Source of the DNA: CAWJFJ01 sp963800065
GTDB lineage: Bacteria > Actinomycetota > Acidimicrobiia > Acidimicrobiales > UBA8190
Length of the DNA: 64,000 nt
Assembly: GCA_963800065.1 (NCBI GenBank)
Contig: CAWCZO010000009.1
Coordinates: 62,001 to 126,000 of the forward strand
Direction of reading: 5' to 3'
The position numbers and the translations under genes are program-made. How positions within the stretch are numbered: the first letter of the stretch is position 1; every line of letters starts with the position of its first letter. Below are positions 1-8,742 of this stretch, piece after piece. Below the pieces are notes generated by a model. The model worked only from the letters and a program-made list of their open reading frames with translations. It ran no database searches and was not told where the DNA came from.

Positions 1-1
1 T

Positions 2-52
2 AAGACCACAGTGACCTGCACCGGAAGCGATGTGAGCGTGAGGACCGCCTAA
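2..52 (+). CDS. C-terminal tail of a gene cut by the window edge
   Basis: One frame is open from base 2 and ends at a TAA at 50-52. It encodes 16 residues, ending SDVSVRTA. The tail contains one Cys and several Thr/Ser/Val, as in the end of a secreted or surface protein. Too little is present to name a family. It is listed because no other feature explains these bases and the next gene starts downstream. Confidence 0.3.
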   Translation, partial: KTTVTCTGSDVSVRTA

Positions 53-186
53 GGCTGTTCTGCCGGGACTGATTGTGTTGGCCCTGCGGTGACGGCACGC
101 AAAATGGGTCGAAGGACCCCATCCTCGACACGTCAATAAGGTCCAATGGCCGTAGTCGCGGGAACCGCCGGCGTGCGATTCTGATC

Positions 187-1101
187 GTGGTGGCACTTCT
201 TGAGGAGACCGGCGCGAGGAAACAGGCACGAGGGTCGGAGAGCGACCGGCGCCCTCCCGGGGGTCCGAAGCGCCGTTCCTCTCCGGAGCTCCCGCCGCCC
301 CATCGACGGCACCGGCGGTGGCCGTGGGTCGTGGGGGTGCTCCTGCTCCTGGTCGGCGGGGGGACCGTCCTCGTGTGGGTGACCAGCAGCCCGGCCGTTC
401 CCGTCTCCATGGGCCAGGCCGAAAGCCGCGTCGGCCCCGACGCACTGCCGAGAGCGCTCGGGAACCGGCCGGCACCGGGGGTCTACCGCTACACGGGTGC
501 CGGTACCGACCACCTGTCGCTGCCCCCACTATCGCAGCCCGAGGGTCCGACCATGCCCGGGACCGTGACCCTCGTGGGGTCGGACTGCTGGATCCTGCGG
601 ATCGACTACAGCTCGCACCACTGGCAGACGTGGAACTTCTGCACCCGCGATGGGACTCTCCGGGAGACCGGGGGGATGGTCTGGCAGCTGTGGTCGATCG
701 GTCCCATCAACGTGAGCAACCTCACCACCCTGCGGTGCACGGCGACGAGCATGTGGCTCCCCGCCCATGCCGTCGTCGGCGCACACTGGCGAACGAGCTG
801 CAGCGGGACGAGCAGCTCCCTGCACGGTCGGATGACGACGGCGGGCTCGGACCGATTCGTGCGGGACATCACGACGAGGATCGGCGGTCGATCGGTGTTG
901 GCCGCTGTCTTCCGCCAGGTCCGGACCGACACGGGAGCACAGAGGGGATCGGAGGCTTCCGACGTGTGGCTCGACGCCAGGACCGGACTCCCCCTCCGAC
1001 TCACCGAGGACATCACGATCGTCACCCCGACACCCTTCGGGACCTCCACCTATACGCAGCGAGGAGAGTTCCAGCTGGCATCGATGACGGCCTTCCACTG
1101 A
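187..1101 (+). CDS. Membrane-anchored hypothetical protein with extracellular domain
   Basis: The frame is open from a TTG at 73. A GTG at 187 is the first more plausible start, but neither has a clear Shine-Dalgarno, so the N-terminus is uncertain. The protein begins with a basic, Pro/Arg-rich cytoplasmic stretch. One hydrophobic helix (WVVGVLLLLVGGGTVLVWV) follows, then about 240 residues predicted to lie outside. That part holds several Cys (SDCW, NFCTRD, LRCTAT, TSCSG) that could form disulfides. The layout resembles actinobacterial membrane-anchored proteins of unknown function, and I recognise no catalytic motif. It stands alone, with decayed sequence downstream. Confidence 0.6.
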   Translation: MVALLEETGARKQARGSESDRRPPGGPKRRSSPELPPPHRRHRRWPWVVGVLLLLVGGGTVLVWVTSSPAVPVSMGQAESRVGPDALPRALGNRPAPGVYRYTGAGTDHLSLPPLSQPEGPTMPGTVTLVGSDCWILRIDYSSHHWQTWNFCTRDGTLRETGGMVWQLWSIGPINVSNLTTLRCTATSMWLPAHAVVGAHWRTSCSGTSSSLHGRMTTAGSDRFVRDITTRIGGRSVLAAVFRQVRTDTGAQRGSEASDVWLDARTGLPLRLTEDITIVTPTPFGTSTYTQRGEFQLASMTAFH

Positions 1102-1245
1102 CGCGGGAGGTGGGGACAATCAGCACGGCTAAGCGTGGTGCGACCCAGGACGAGGGCAGCGTGCTCGCCCCGCTGACCAAGCTGATCGCCGGCGAGCGCT
1201 CGGGACCGGCGTATCAACGAGACCCCGATTTCGTGCGCCGGACAA

Positions 1246-1445
1246 CTAGTTCTGGTGCCGCCGACTCCGAGACGATCCGAATATGGCGAGGACTCCCGTG
1301 ACGATCGTAGCGAGGAGCAGCAGTTGCGCCGGCACTGCGATGTAGATGTCAAACGTCCCAGGTTGAGAAGAAACGCCACGACGTCAATCCACTTAGGACC
1401 CTGATGGTCCTTCCGCTTGGAAACCTCCCGGGTCACCAGGTCCAC
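1246..1445 (-). pseudogene. Possible frameshifted remnant of a small membrane protein
   Basis: Read on the minus strand from a GTG at 1445, the frame begins MDLVTREVSKRKD and runs to a hydrophobic stretch ending VVAFLLNLG. A change of frame there continues as TFDIYIAVPAQLLLLATIVT and ends with the basic tail SRSRRHQN and a TAG at 1246-1248. Together these make one coherent short protein with membrane segments, which neither frame gives alone. I infer a single frameshift near 1360. The rest of 1102-1542 shows no other supportable gene. This could also be chance, so confidence is low. Confidence 0.3.
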
Positions 1446-1542
1446 AAAGCCGCCTTGTGGCTGATGTTGGCGACGGAGACGACGACGCTCCAGGACGCGC
1501 TGGACGTTGTGAGCGCATTCGACCTCTGACGTCAGGTGCGTA

Positions 1543-1791
1543 TCAGGCGGACGGCGGCTCTTGGCCGTCCTCTTCTGCGTCCAGGGCGATGTGCTGGAAG
1601 ACCTGGGACACGTCCCAGCCCGCTTGCGATGCCACAGCGCGGGCGAGCTGTACGGCCACGTGGGTGACCTGGCCCAGCACCTGAGCGGGGTCCTTGTCTA
1701 ATGCGTCGGCCGCAAGACGACCCCACGTTTCGATGTCGCCTTCCGCCCAGGTGGTGCACAGAGCGATGGCCTCGCCTAGCTCTTGGCCCAT
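1543..1791 (-). CDS. Small helical hypothetical protein, 82 aa
   Basis: The ATG at 1791 is preceded on its strand by GGAGG with a 7-base spacer, a good ribosome binding site. The protein is acidic and looks mostly alpha-helical (GEAIALCTTWAEGDIETWGR, then LGQVTHVAVQLARAVASQ). It has no signal peptide or membrane segment and ends in a polar acidic tail. I do not recognise the family. Natural amino-acid composition and the strong RBS argue it is a real gene in an otherwise poorly coding stretch. It has no operon partner. Confidence 0.55.
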   Translation of the reverse strand: MGQELGEAIALCTTWAEGDIETWGRLAADALDKDPAQVLGQVTHVAVQLARAVASQAGWDVSQVFQHIALDAEEDGQEPPSA

Positions 1792-2055
1792 TTATGAACC
1801 TCCAGCTGATCTTTGGAGCCACCCTACGCCCTCAGCATTCGGAGTCCGAGTACCGCTATCCACGGATTGGAGGATCGGCCCCGCCGGATCTGCTGGATCG
1901 CAGGAGTCGATGGAGCCACGCTGGCCGACGCGCGAACGATTGGCTGCCGCACTGGGATGACCAGACGTTGGAGTCGAAGATCGGACTTTCGGCCCTATTC
2001 GGCAACTGCGCCACTGGGCCAACTTTGTGGAGATGCGTCTAGGCGGTCGGTGACG

Positions 2056-2253
2056 ATGGTTGACTATGCGGCCCGAGCCCGAAAGATCTTTGGCGGCTGG
2101 GGGGTGACCGTCGCCGGAGTGCCCGGGGCGACGTTCACTCACCGGAACCCAACCGAGGAGAACATCCACGAGCAGCTTTCCGCTGTCCTCGATAGATCCG
2201 ACTTCCGGGTGAGCCTGATATGGGACCTCGATGGTTGGGAACGCCAGGTGTAG
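2056..2253 (+). CDS. Small hypothetical protein, 65 aa
   Basis: ATG at 2056 (a GTG at 2050 is in frame) opens a 65-residue protein starting MVDYAARARKIFGGWGV and ending LIWDLDGWERQV. Codon and residue use look natural, and the antisense frames here do not. No known domain is recognised and no strong RBS is visible. It may be a fragment of a larger decayed gene, because the following genes are also short and disconnected. Its end lies just before the candidate zinc-ribbon gene. Confidence 0.35.
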   Translation: MVDYAARARKIFGGWGVTVAGVPGATFTHRNPTEENIHEQLSAVLDRSDFRVSLIWDLDGWERQV

Positions 2254-2282
2254 TCTTCCGTATCGATTGGAGGTTGAGGGCG

Positions 2283-2561
2283 TTGGTTGCAACATCCATT
2301 CGGTTCGAAAGCCTGACACCGACAGCGCAGTCCCACTTTCTCGACGACGCACGTTCGCGACACCCTCACGTTGATCCCGCCGGACCTGCGTTCACACTGA
2401 ACGTGACGCAGTGGGACCCGGGATGGGGCTGTAGCCGGTGCGGGTGGGGATACCCGCTGGAAGATGTACTCGTTGCCGACGGGGAACCCGTGTGCCCCCA
2501 CTGTGGAGAGACCGGATGGTTCCACGTCCAGCCTCGGTCGATGCCAAGCACTCAGCAGTAA
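2283..2561 (+). CDS. Small zinc-ribbon-like hypothetical protein
   Basis: The frame opens at an ATG at 2220. A TTG at 2283 has GGAGG nine bases upstream and gives the more natural N-terminus (VATSIRFESLTPTAQ). The C-terminal half has two CxxC knuckles, CSRCGWG and CPHCGETGW, separated by about 17 residues. That spacing fits a four-Cys zinc ribbon. Such domains bind nucleic acid or proteins, but the role here is unknown. It lies in a run of short orphan genes beside mobile DNA. Start site and function are uncertain. Confidence 0.4.
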   Translation: MVATSIRFESLTPTAQSHFLDDARSRHPHVDPAGPAFTLNVTQWDPGWGCSRCGWGYPLEDVLVADGEPVCPHCGETGWFHVQPRSMPSTQQ

Positions 2562-2629
2562 TCCCCGTGGACCTCTCAAGTCCGCGTTCTTCCATGTCGA
2601 CACACCTTGGAAGGGCCCGGGAGGCGCAG

Positions 2630-2980
2630 ATGTCCAAGGTTGAACGACACCTCTCGCAAGCGCTCTCCGACGATGATGCGGTGTTGGAGGTCGGTGACGA
2701 CATACTCGTGCGGAACCGATTCCTCGGAACCTGGGCCGGCGGATTCCGGGTGACCGAGGTGTTCGCTGACGGCTATCGCCTGCAACGGTTGTCCGACAAT
2801 CTGATCTTTCCTGACGTGTTTCCGCCTGAAGGCGTTCGTCGTCAGCAACGCCAGGACGTCCGAGGGTCTCATCTTGATCGTCGTGAATCCGGTCGGTGGG
2901 ACCATCCTCCTGAGGAGCTTGACTCCCTTCACGAACGATGGATTCTTGTCCAGGCCGAGATTGAAGACGAGTACAAGTAG
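2630..2980 (+). CDS. Hypothetical protein, 116 aa
   Basis: ATG at 2630 follows GGGAGG with a short spacer. The 116-residue product starts MSKVERHLSQALSDDDAV. It contains a beta-rich middle (VGDDILVRNRFLGTWAGGF, then VTEVFADGYRLQRLSD) and ends with a charged helical tail (ERWILVQAEIEDEYK). The middle resembles a small barrel such as those at the ends of integrases or RNA-binding proteins, but I cannot assign a family. Composition is natural and the RBS is good, so I consider it a real gene, perhaps a cargo gene of the accessory region. Confidence 0.5.
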   Translation: MSKVERHLSQALSDDDAVLEVGDDILVRNRFLGTWAGGFRVTEVFADGYRLQRLSDNLIFPDVFPPEGVRRQQRQDVRGSHLDRRESGRWDHPPEELDSLHERWILVQAEIEDEYK

Positions 2981-2986
2981 ACGGTC

Positions 2987-3199
2987 TCATATTCGATTGG
3001 CATGAGTTTCCCGAGCGTCCTCTTGGTGGCATCGGGTCGGCATATCGGGAGACGCTTCTACGTCCCCCAATACGTCGATGTGCCTGGCTACATCGTTGTG
3101 CCCTACATATCGAACCAAATCCGCGAGTGCCAGGAAGGACACCCGGAGAATCTCGATCTGTGCTGACGGCAGCGGGCAGAGCGGGGTATCTAGGGTCAA
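2987..3199 (-). other. Ambiguous short coding trace on either strand
   Basis: Two mutually exclusive small frames look natural here. The minus strand gives 70 residues with a helical core (ILRVSFLALADLVRYVGHND). The plus strand gives 54 residues from an ATG at 3002 to TGA at 3164-3166 (MSFPSVLLVASGRHIGRR), directly after the 116-aa gene. Neither has a convincing RBS or known domain. I cannot choose between them and record the region as uncertain. Confidence 0.2.
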
Positions 3200-3279
3200 G
3201 ACCAGGTCTTCCGGTATACCGTGTGGTCAATCGGGACACCACCCAGCACCTGCCGAATATCTTGACGGTGCGTAGCCAA

Positions 3280-3568
3280 TCAGGATAGGTCCGAAGGCCA
3301 CGGAGACGTCCAAGCAGATGGATCAAAGGTCCTATCGATCGCGCTGCGTGCGACATCGGTGAGAGCGAGCTGGTTGTAGTGGCAGATGACGTCGGCCTCC
3401 AACGGCATCGCACTGTCGCACGTCAAGAGCCCCCTGTAGATCGCCTGTCCGGTCATCAGGATTTACCCATAGGGCCGCTTCTTGAACCTCAGCGATGCTT
3501 ATTGGTGGGTTGTCTAAGAACAGTACGGGATCGCTCGCACGTTGTACCTTGACCTCACGATTGTCCTG
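3280..3568 (-). pseudogene. Frameshifted gene remnant
   Basis: On the minus strand a frame open from about 3568 reads naturally (DPVLFLDNPPISIAEVQEAA, then LWVNPDDRTGDLQGALDV). It then degenerates near 3430. The neighbouring frame there takes over as SAMPLEADVICHYNQLALTD, then VARSAIDRTFDPSAW, ending at a TGA at 3280-3282. This pattern suggests one gene broken by a frameshift and lacking its start, since a stop lies just upstream at 3569-3571. The family is not recognised. About 80 bases separate it from the GGDEF-EAL gene. Confidence 0.3.
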
Positions 3569-3647
3569 CTAGGCGGTCCAGTGGCGGGATATGAGTGCCC
3601 GAGCACGGCCTTTCAAGTCTCAGCCGGCTTGAGCCGATGATCGTCGG

Positions 3648-5501
3648 GTGGCATCTTCACGCTCGCCCCACACCCTGCCTATCGTCCCGCCCGTCGGCCC
3701 TTGTGGGGCGGGCGCCGCGGCACTGGGAACCGAGATCGAGTCGAGGGCAAAACACGTGGCCCAGACGGTGCTCGAGCGGTGGTTGAAGCAGCATCCCGAA
3801 CCAAGCGGATCCGCGCAAACCCAGGTGCACCGCGACATCCTGCGCACGACCGAGCTGGCGACGATCACCCTCGGTCACTACCTCGTCACCGGTCAGTTTC
3901 CCACGGCCAAGGAGCGGGATGCTCTGGCAGCACCCGGCAAAGCCCCGGTCCGAGAGACGATTGACCTCGACGACTTGACCAAGCTGTACTTCTCGTGGCG
4001 GGACGTGGCCTGCGAGACCCTTGAGGGTTTGGCCCACCAACTGGAGGTGGATGCCGCTGCCCTCGAGACGGCCAAGACGGCAGCCCGAGTGGGGTGTGAC
4101 GCATCTCTCATCAACTTGGTCCGTAAGTTTGACGCCGAGCGCAAACACATGGCGGCCGACCTGGTCCACAACGCGCTCCACGACGGCCTCACCGGATTAC
4201 CCAACCGCACCTTGATTCTCGACCGAGCGGGGCAGATGCTGGCTCGGGTCCGGAGAGAGAAGCTGTCAGTGGCCGCCTTGTTCATCGACCTCGACAACTT
4301 CAAGGACATCAACGACTCGCTTGGCCACGAGGCGGGCGACAGGGTCCTGCAGGCCGTGGCGCAGCGGTTCGAGGCGATGCTGCGGGCCAGCGATACGGTG
4401 GGCCGCCTGGGGGGCGACGAGTTCGTTGTCCTCACCGAGTCACTGCCTCAGACACCCGGCCCGGAACTCGTGGCCGAGCGGATCCGAGTTGTGTTGCGTC
4501 AGCCGTTTCACATCGAGGGCTACGACCAGATCCCCTTGGTCATCTCGGCTAGCATTGGCATCGCCACCGGGGTCCGGGCGACGGCTGACGAACTGTTGCG
4601 CGACGCCGATATCGCCCTCTACCAGGCCAAGGCCACCGGGAAGGACCGCTGGATCACGTTTGAGCCGGCTATGCAATCGGCCGTGCTCGATCGGCTGGAG
4701 ATGGAGAGGGACCTGCGCTCCGCCCTTGATAGCGATGAATTTCTTCTCCTTTACCAACCGGTATTCGACTTGGACAGCGTGCGTGCCTGTGGGGTGGAGG
4801 CTCTATTGCGTTGGCGCCACCCGAGGCGCGGTGTCCTTTCGCCTGACGAGTTCATACCTTCGCTCGAGGACACGGGGCTGATCGTCGACGTCGGCCGCTG
4901 GGTCCTGACCGAAGCGTGCCAGCAGGCGGCCACTTGGCACCAGCGGGGCTACGGGCTCACCATGTCGGTGAACGTCTCCATGCGTCAGCTCGAGATCGAC
5001 GCGTTCGTCGACCATGTCCGAGAGGCCCTGTCGAAAAGTGGACTCGACCCAGGCTCTCTAATTTTGGAGGTGACCGAGACCTCGTTGATGCGCGATACGA
5101 ACGCCACTGTGTCCCGGCTCAAGGCCTTGAAGAAGCTCGGTGTGCTCGTCGCCGTCGACGACTTTGGCACCGGATATTCCTCGCTCGCCTATCTCCGGCA
5201 GTTCCCAGTCGACGCGCTCAAGATCGACCGCTCCTTCGTGGCGGCCATGGGGGATTCTCCTGAGTCAGTGGCGCTCGTGCACACGCTGGTGCAGCTGGGT
5301 CGCACGTTGGGGATCGAGACGCTCGCTGAGGGGATCGAGGAGCAGTGGCAACTACAGCGCCTTCAGCACGAGAGCTGCGAGCGCGGTCAAGGGTTCCTCT
5401 TCTCACGCCCGGTCGACTCGGCAGCGATCGAGGTTTTGCTATCGGGAGGGTCCACGGCGGTGGAGCCAGCCACCTCCTCGGGACCAGTGGGTGGCAATTA
5501 G
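3648..5501 (+). CDS. GGDEF-EAL bifunctional c-di-GMP cyclase/phosphodiesterase
   Basis: This cytoplasmic 617-aa protein likely makes and/or degrades cyclic di-GMP. Residues about 1-170 form a helical input region with no PAS or GAF signature, somewhat like RsbR-type N-terminal domains. The GGDEF domain follows (DGLTGLPNR, then intact GGDEF near residue 254). An RxxD inhibitory site (RASD) lies five residues before GGDEF. The EAL domain has VEALLRWRHP, LEVTETSLM, DDFGTGYSSLAYL, KIDRSF and AEGIEE, so catalytic residues of both domains are kept. The start is a GTG at 3648. It is monocistronic between decayed sequence. Which activity dominates cannot be read from sequence. Confidence 0.93.
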   Translation: MASSRSPHTLPIVPPVGPCGAGAAALGTEIESRAKHVAQTVLERWLKQHPEPSGSAQTQVHRDILRTTELATITLGHYLVTGQFPTAKERDALAAPGKAPVRETIDLDDLTKLYFSWRDVACETLEGLAHQLEVDAAALETAKTAARVGCDASLINLVRKFDAERKHMAADLVHNALHDGLTGLPNRTLILDRAGQMLARVRREKLSVAALFIDLDNFKDINDSLGHEAGDRVLQAVAQRFEAMLRASDTVGRLGGDEFVVLTESLPQTPGPELVAERIRVVLRQPFHIEGYDQIPLVISASIGIATGVRATADELLRDADIALYQAKATGKDRWITFEPAMQSAVLDRLEMERDLRSALDSDEFLLLYQPVFDLDSVRACGVEALLRWRHPRRGVLSPDEFIPSLEDTGLIVDVGRWVLTEACQQAATWHQRGYGLTMSVNVSMRQLEIDAFVDHVREALSKSGLDPGSLILEVTETSLMRDTNATVSRLKALKKLGVLVAVDDFGTGYSSLAYLRQFPVDALKIDRSFVAAMGDSPESVALVHTLVQLGRTLGIETLAEGIEEQWQLQRLQHESCERGQGFLFSRPVDSAAIEVLLSGGSTAVEPATSSGPVGGN

Positions 5502-5750
5502 GTTCAATCTCAGCTGTGCTGTGGACCCGCATCTCGGCCCCGAGTGTCGTGGCCAACACACCCTCCAGGACCAGCCGATCCGGGCGGATCGTGACCAGGG
5601 AACGAGGTGAATCCTCAAGCTCATGGCATCGGTCGACGGACCCGACCTTAGCGGCGGGGATGACGCCCTGCCAGGGTATGAATCGGCCGTTCACAGGGGC
5701 CGAAGGTTCAAACCAACGCTGGCAGTTGTCCGGCTGTACGCTCCCCGGGC
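5502..5750 (-). other. Coding trace without a supportable gene
   Basis: No intact gene is visible between the GGDEF-EAL stop and 5750. One minus-strand frame here has natural residue runs (FEPSAPVNGRFIPWQGVIP and LVTIRPDRLVLEGVLATTLG). It continues past both ends into nonsense, including antisense of the GGDEF-EAL gene. It may be the core of a decayed gene. Confidence 0.2.
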
Positions 5751-5957
5751 GTGCCCCCCAGCGAGTACCCCTGTCCAACGTGTGGGCACTCGACAGCGAC
5801 CGCTCCCGGGATGGTGGGTCACAACGACCTTGGCGACTTCTTCGAACACGTGAAATCGTGTCGGCCATGTTCCAGGCGAACTGGTGAGGATGTGACCTTC
5901 GGTGTCCGATTCGATGGCACGCTCACTCCCGTCACGGCCACCCAAAGCTGGACTTAG
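5751..5957 (+). CDS. Possible small CxxC protein, 68 aa
   Basis: A GTG at 5751 opens a 68-residue frame beginning MPPSEYPCPTCGHSTA. It contains a CPTC knuckle near the start and a CRPC pair about 30 residues later, which could bind one zinc. The remainder (GEDVTFGVRFDGTLTPVT) is beta-like. No RBS is convincing and no family is recognised. It resembles the CxxC gene at 2283 only in general layout. Treat as tentative. Confidence 0.28.
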   Translation: MPPSEYPCPTCGHSTATAPGMVGHNDLGDFFEHVKSCRPCSRRTGEDVTFGVRFDGTLTPVTATQSWT

Positions 5958-6083
5958 GAAGCGTTACGTCTCGGCGAGGTCACGATCGCTGTCGTGGTCG
6001 AACGGCGGTATGGCCGGATAAGGCCTGATCTCCGGCTCGAGTCAGGGGTGATCAGGCAACGAGTGACCGGCTCACATCGACGT

Positions 6084-6551
6084 TCAGAGGGATGCCATAG
6101 TGCCGCCCGCGAGCCGAAGCTCGTATCTGTACGGATTGGCGCTCTTCTTGCACACCACCATCGACACCGAGTCACCCGCCATGGTGTAACCCGAGGTGCC
6201 GGCCGTAACGGTGCCCGAATCCGTGTACCCGGCATATCCTGCCGGACAGACACCGACTGTTTGAGCGACAGTCAACGAAACGATGGTCGTCGCTCCGCCA
6301 TTCCACTTCCATGTGTCAATGGTCGGGCCGCCGACCGTCGTCAAATCGGTGCCCAGCCCGGACAAGGTTTTTTCGGCATTCGGCGGCGTGCACTTCTTCA
6401 GCATGAATTTGTGGCCGGTAAAGGCGTATCCCATCAGCTTGTGGCAGGTGACGCCCGCCGCCCACGCAGGAGTGGACACAGCCACTGTGGCCACCGTGGC
6501 CGGTAGGGTTAGTGCAACGACCATTGTTGCCGTCATCATCAAACGACGCAT
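6084..6551 (-). CDS. Small secreted hypothetical protein
   Basis: The ATG at 6551 is preceded by GAGGGGG at a good spacing, so it is preferred over the upstream in-frame start at 6587. The N-terminus is a clear Sec signal: basic MRRLMM, a hydrophobic core (VVALTLPATVATVAV), then cleavage after a PAWA-AG-like site. The mature 120 residues contain four Cys (VTCHK, KKCTPP, GVCPAG, VVCKK), suggesting two disulfides, and are Gly/Thr-rich. No catalytic motif is seen. It lies 113 bases downstream of another secreted protein gene on the same strand, so co-transcription is possible. Confidence 0.7.
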   Translation of the reverse strand: MRRLMMTATMVVALTLPATVATVAVSTPAWAAGVTCHKLMGYAFTGHKFMLKKCTPPNAEKTLSGLGTDLTTVGGPTIDTWKWNGGATTIVSLTVAQTVGVCPAGYAGYTDSGTVTAGTSGYTMAGDSVSMVVCKKSANPYRYELRLAGGTMASL

Positions 6552-6664
6552 AACGTACCCCCTCTCGACGAATCTATTCCGCCGCAATAGAGATGCTTAT
6601 AAGATGCAGAGCGCTGTGCCTTGGCCGGGCCAGATCCCACCTCGGCGATTTGCTGCTCATCGAC

Positions 6665-7138
6665 CTAGGATTCCTGGGCGACCACAAAGCCGTTCACATT
6701 CTCGCCGTTGACACTGGAGCCGCTGTCGCTGACGAACGTGTAGAGGCGCCGACCGTCCAACGTCACTTGGCGGCGTGTGCCCATCTTGGCCGTTCCCAGC
6801 CCGGTGGCCCCTTGCGGCATGGTCGTGCCCCTGGGCATGAGGAGCGGCGGCCATACTGACAGACAACCTCCCTTGCAGGGCTTGGCATTGGTGTCGACAT
6901 AGAGGCTGCGGCCAGGCACGGTGGCCAGCATGTCCGTGAAGGTCATCGAGTCCTGCGTGCGGGTGACGACTTGGACGACCGTCGCCGACTTCGACTTCGT
7001 GACCTGAGCCGCAGTCGCGGCGTTGAGGGGGGCGACGGCGACCAAGCCCACCAGGCAGCTCAGCGACGCCACCGCCGTGGCTGCAGACGTGGGTCTCGCC
7101 GTTCGATTCCGCTCGCGCTTATGGATTCTGGGCGTCAC
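6665..7138 (-). CDS. Secreted PF03640-type repeat protein (COG4315-like)
   Basis: A GTG at 7138 has AGGAGG six bases upstream and is clearly the start; the longer frame to 7195 lacks this. After a basic N-terminus there is a signal-type hydrophobic stretch (VASLSCLVGLVAVAPLNA). The mature part has the motif order of the 'secreted repeat of unknown function' family: GRSLYVDTNAKPCKGGC, WPPLL, then DGRRLYTFVSDSG near the end. The CKGGC-WPPLL pair is typical. The role is unknown. A longer lipoprotein paralogue lies at 18026-18661. It may be transcribed with the downstream secreted protein. Confidence 0.75.
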   Translation of the reverse strand: MTPRIHKRERNRTARPTSAATAVASLSCLVGLVAVAPLNAATAAQVTKSKSATVVQVVTRTQDSMTFTDMLATVPGRSLYVDTNAKPCKGGCLSVWPPLLMPRGTTMPQGATGLGTAKMGTRRQVTLDGRRLYTFVSDSGSSVNGENVNGFVVAQES

Positions 7139-7839
7139 TGCGCACCTCCTGGTCTCAGGATCTCCAGCTCCAACGATCGTCTCCGCCGGACCCACGATCC
7201 CCCCTGTCGGCCATTACTCACAGGCTCATACGATCGCCAGAGTCGGTACGTTCAGGCCTGAACCAAGAAAATGTCGTCACGGTGAGCGTCTTGCCCACCA
7301 CTTGTGCCGTCAACGATGAGCTCGGGACACGCATCGCCCATTGCAGGGCTCCTCTCGGCGCCGGGCGACTTGCCGGCGGTAGTCGGACCTTGAATGGGAC
7401 CACGGAGGCCAGGCCCTGTGGTGGCGGAAATCCCGTCCACGGCTCTCATCTGGTTAGAGGACGCGTGTGACCCTCGACGCTTCTCGTATCCCTGCTACTT
7501 ATCTGTGGGGCCCCGGGGGTGGTGTGGCGTCGGCCCCTTTGCCGTTGCCGTGTCGATCCCGGGTCTGGCGGAGCTAGCCCACGGCCGTCACCTCTGGGTA
7601 GAGGGAGCGGACGTCACCGCTCGTCGATCTCGCATGGCCGCCGGGCGCCCAGACTTATCTCGGTGCTCGGAGATTGCGCTCCGGTCACATCATGGTGGGT
7701 GGGTCTACCCACAGAGGGGGGTTGCCGCCGCTCGGTCTTATCGGGCCGGCCGGGACCAGAGCTCCGGGGGCAGTAGCAGCGCAGGAGTCGGCGGCAGCAT
7801 CGACGACAGGCGAGACGGCCACACGGGGGAGAGGTCTGA
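7139..7839. other. Long stretch with no supportable gene
   Basis: About 700 bases separate the secreted protein from the IS110 remnant. All long frames here have Arg/Pro/Ser-rich, shadow-like composition. One 29-codon frame on the minus strand (ATG near 7340, beginning MGDACPELIVDG) is preceded by GAGGAG at good spacing and could be a leader peptide, but nothing else supports it. The part nearest the transposase may include the IS110 right flank; no clear ends were found. Confidence 0.3.
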
Positions 7840-8742
7840 TCAGGCGGTCGGCGCCAGGGCGTCGTCCCCCAGGTCCCGAAGGGTGTGGAAGCAGCGCCGG
7901 CCGAGCTTCCGGCTGACCGCCAGGGCGGCCCGGTTGGGGCCGAGGCGCTCGCGGACCCGGAGGTAATAGTCGTAGTCGGGGGAGCTGCGCCTGGCCGCCG
8001 ATGTCGCCGCCTCGTAGAGGGCCCAGCGGAGGATGGCCGGGCCCTGCCGGGCCAGGTGACCCGGCGCCCGCTTCGAGTCCGAGGCCCACGCGGTGACGTC
8101 CAGACCGGCGTGGCGCACGGCCTCGGAGGAGGAGCGGAACCGGCGGCAGTCACCGAGCTCCTCCCAAATGGCCACCGAGAGGAGACCGTCGATCCCGTAG
8201 TGGCCCTGGAGGGCCCGACACCCCATCTGACGGTGGCCGAAGGCCACCAGGTCGCCCCGCAGTCGGGCCAGCTCGGTGTCGAGACGGTCGATCTGACGCA
8301 GGGCCACCTCGACGAACTCCCGGCCCGAGGGGCTCAGATCGGCCCGCTCCAGATGGGCCTGGCCGTCGGCGTCGAGCAAATGACAGGCGAGGGCGGGGAC
8401 CCCTTGATGGAACAGGGTGGCTCGGATGCGCTGCATCGAGGCCCAGCGTTCATCGGCCAGGGCCTTGTACAGCCGGACCCGGCCCCGCACCTCGAGCACG
8501 TGGTCCGGGGGGATCCACGACTCGGGGAGGCGACCCGTGGCCAGCAGCTCCCGCAGGAGCCGGGCGTCGGTGCGGTCGGTCTTGGTCCGCTGATTCCGGC
8601 CCCGCTTCTTGCCCGTGTCGGCCAGATGGACCTCGGCGCCTGCCTGCTTGAGCTCCTCCACAAGGGGACGGCACCGACGTTCGATGCCCAAAAGAGACGA
8701 GATTGGCGAAGCTGACCTGCAGACCCTACCGATCGCCCTCAC
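7840..8742 (-). pseudogene. 5'-truncated IS110-family transposase
   Basis: The product matches the IS110 family: KTDRTDARLLRELLATGRLP near the front. The C-terminal Transposase_20 region has YGIDGLLSVAIWEELGD, RHAGLDVTAWASDSKR, LARQGPAILRWALYEAA and YYLRVRERLG. Family members normally begin about 60 residues earlier with a VGIDxHK-type segment holding the first catalytic Asp. That segment is absent: the first residues to about 8680 are unrelated sequence. The DEDD catalytic set is therefore incomplete and the element cannot move by itself. No terminal signals were identified. It lies in the same mobile-DNA belt as the IS630 and IS256 elements. Confidence 0.85.

Noticed and set aside
2139..3413. 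424-codon minus-strand frame
   Set aside because: Arg/Ser/Pro/His-rich composition, covers several better-supported short genes on the other strand, and has no RBS or domain.
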